A stretch of DNA of 64,000 nucleotides from Siphonodentalium dalli (taxonomy: Eukaryota; Mollusca; Scaphopoda; Gadilida; Siphonodentaliidae): positions 265,415,426 through 265,479,425 of the forward strand of contig CP136063.1 in the NCBI GenBank assembly GCA_032622095.1, read 5' to 3'. Shown here in pieces: positions 62,234 through 64,000 of the stretch. The first letter of the stretch is position 1, and each line of letters starts with the position of its first letter. Below the pieces are notes generated by a model. It was given only the letters and a program-made list of their open reading frames with translations. It was not told the DNA's origin and did not search any database. Made by a program: the position numbers and the translations under genes.

Positions 62234-62744
62234 TTAAAGGCACGTGCGGCTTTCGTTGCAAAAATATTCATATTTGTACAAATTGCCATAAAAACAGAAG
62301 GAATATTAAAATATATATAGTTTTGTTCATATGCCAAACATAATCAGCGCGTAAATAGTATAATGTCGCCAAGACGTACGATGGTGTGCGTAAACAAGAA
62401 CCTGCTCGTGTAAACAAGTTTTGCTGCTGTTTACATAACACAGCGCAATTCTATTGGTTAATCACACACAAATGATATAAACGCTCTTTATTATTTCCAT
62501 ATCTGGAAAACAGTAACAAATAACGCTCTTTATGTTTACCATATCCGGATCTAAACAAAAGCCAGGTTTTGTAACGTGTTTTGCTTTTGTTTACATAACA
62601 AAGGAAAAACATTTGACAATAAGTTCTCATTTGTATGAGAACAAAGTCTGTCTATATTTTACTATTCTTTCTGTTTATGGCGGTTTTTGACGGAGCTGAA
62701 TATTTTAACAGCATACCCACCGCCAACGCCGCCTGTGTCTTTAA
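62234..62744. mobile_element. MITE family A, copy 6
   Basis: TTAA-bounded copy (start TTAAAGGCACGTGCGGC, end GCCGCCTGTGTCTTTAA). It lies in intron 1 of E7, about 385 bp beyond its donor, unlike copies 1, 2 and 5, which lie upstream of promoters. Confidence 0.7.
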
Positions 62745-62984
62745 CACTGAATGTATGCATGTGTATCAAAATTAGGGTGAAGAAAGATGGCAGCAGAATT
62801 TTCAATGCTGATTGGTCCAAAATATCCGCTTATAATTATTTGATTGACAGCAGTTGCTGTGGAAAGGTCCATTCACTATCGTGGAAATTGCTGAATCGTT
62901 ATTTTTCAATGTTATAAAGTTCCCTGTCATAGCATCAGAGTGTGTCCCTGTTTCAAACTGGTGGAATTTGTTCTATACGGGAGT

Positions 62985-63060
62985 ATATATCCATGGTTAC
63001 GGGCGTATATATCAATGGTTACGGGCGTATATATCCATGGTTACGGGCGTATCCTTGATA
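62985..63060. repeat. About 27-bp repeat, 3 units
   Basis: 'ccatggttacgggcgtatat' repeated three times, inside intron 1 of E7, ending about 70 bp from the donor. Confidence 0.75.
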
Positions 63061-63129
63061 TATATCCATTGTAGCGATTCGTGGTCTGGTCTAGGTCTTC
63101 CAAAGAATACACATTATGTTTGTACTTAC

Positions 63130-63355
63130 CTTCGCCATTTCCGAACGTATTTATGTCGAAGTTCGAGACACAAATGTCAATGTCACCGCCCTTCGTACAA
63201 AACTGCCACAGTCCTAGGTTGTAATCTACAGTTGAACGACCCATGCGACCATCATACACCTGCCAGTAAGGCAATGCAAGCGCTAGAACTTGCGCAATTA
63301 CACCAACGAGTGCAACAAAACATTGAACAAAGCCTTTCGCCCGACTACTAGCCAT
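63130..63355 (-). CDS. Claudin/PMP22-like first coding exon (E7)
   Basis: A 226-nt exon of 75 residues plus one base, the longest and most divergent of the seven. After MASSRAKGFV a membrane segment runs to ALALPYW30. The loop before the signature is four to five residues longer (W30 to GLW47-49). Then come C52 and C61, the same C-x8-C spacing. The ATG is at 63355. The donor is G|GTAAGT (intron from 63129), phase 1. A plus-strand frame overlapping it (62854-63351) is a shadow. It could be the oldest member of the array. No further exons were seen. Confidence 0.85.
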
Positions 63356-63435
63356 GATAATAATTGAAGAAACTCAAGACTGAAGACCGTTGGAGACTTC
63401 GCTGCTCGTGATATGGGCATCCGACCAGTTCATAG

Positions 63436-63444
63436 TTTTATATA
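63436..63444 (-). promoter_or_regulatory. TATA box of E7
   Basis: Minus strand TATATAAAA within TATATATAAAAC, about 81 bp upstream of the E7 ATG. Confidence 0.65.
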
Positions 63445-63449
63445 TACAT

Positions 63450-64000
63450 TCTATATCAGTTGCGACCTGTCGGGCGCGACGAATGCGTATACATTGCATT
63501 TATTCCAATTGCTCTTCATCGCCTCTTCATTATGATTATGGGAATTGCCACTCTTAATTTATTCTGAGCCAACATCTCGCGTCATTTAAAATCTGTCAAT
63601 GTTATGTTTGGTTTGACTTGGTTTATTTGGGATTTACGTCCTCAGTCGACATGCCTATCACGACGCTGCCAGTCGGGACATTGCTAGAGGGTTAGCGCTG
63701 GTGGCATACTTGAAGTAACCGACTGCATCACCCCATCATGAACCAGGCCGAATTCACAACTTCGGGAAATTCCATTGGGTTGAATTTGTCCAACTGTTTT
63801 TATTACTCAGAAGTAAATGTATTCTACGAAACAGCAGTCAGCCCGTTACGGGTTTTAACCCATTGCGGGCGTTATCCAGAGTATATATTCATGGCATGAT
63901 CTACAATCAGCTAAGCATTAACCCTTTCAGTGCCAGGGGCCGATCTCATCGGCCCTAATTTACGGTCTGTAAAATCGGCCCTAACAAAATTAAAAAATTA
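63450..64000. other. Non-coding end of window
   Basis: No gene recognised. At 63917-63990 is 'ttaaccctttcagtgccagg', also seen at about 33818 and 37540, followed by repeated 'atcggccctaa'. It is probably the start of another dispersed element. Confidence 0.35.

Overview
This is eukaryotic, intron-rich, repeat-dense DNA with no bacterial-style genes. Dispersed modules of the type 'gagttatggccctgg... tttgacccagtgacc... aggagtgatgactatagctcc' (about 39.4-43.2 kb and 53.8-56.4 kb), many MITEs and decayed non-LTR retrotransposons suggest a mollusc, most likely a bivalve. That assignment rests on recognising these repeats and was not checked by a search.

The only convincing protein-coding content is seven short first coding exons, all on the minus strand, at 1041-1242, 5191-5392, 16776-16968, 24604-24802, 38764-38956, 51803-51992 and 63130-63355 (E1 to E7). 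Each encodes an N-terminus, the first membrane segment ending in ALALPYW or AIALPYW, and the start of a claudin/PMP22-type first extracellular loop with GLW-x2-C-x8-C. Each ends at the same place with a phase-1 donor (GTAAGT in six, GTGAGT in one). Each has a TATA box about 54-101 bp upstream of its ATG. I found no downstream exon for any of them. The simplest readings are an array of alternative, separately promoted first exons spliced to shared exons to the left of base 1, or a tandem gene family whose later exons I cannot see.

The rest is repeats. E1 and E2 lie in a nearly identical 4,150-bp tandem duplication. A second tandem duplication (unit about 3.72 kb, 32939-45611) has one copy split by a 5.1-kb segment that carries E5. 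There are large minisatellites: 52 bp (two arrays), 45 bp, TGAA/CGAA tetranucleotide, 22 bp (18.1-18.7 kb), 36 bp (19.35-23.09 kb), 66 bp (29.65-32.86 kb) and 33 bp (52.86-53.05 kb). Many long translations in these arrays are artefacts of stop-free repeat units. Several MITE families recur: a TTAA-flanked family of about 0.5 kb (six copies), a TGTGACCC-ended family with 69-bp hairpins, a TTAACCCTTTACCCAAC family, and others.

Region by region: 0-7.3 kb duplicated E1/E2 block, then a LINE remnant; 8.1-9.7 kb dispersed repeats; 11.3-11.7, 14.0 and 17.3 kb LINE 3' remnants; 12.9-13.7 kb a large palindrome; 14.4-15.5 kb minisatellite and microsatellite; 16.8 kb E3; 18-23.1 kb arrays; 24.1-24.9 kb MITE plus E4; 25.1-26.4 kb foldback element; 29.2-32.9 kb MITE and satellite; 32.9-45.6 kb segmental duplication with E5; 46.8-50.8 kb broken LINE; 51.8-53.1 kb E6, MITE and 33-bp array; 53.8-61.5 kb dispersed repeats; 62.2-63.4 kb MITE and E7.
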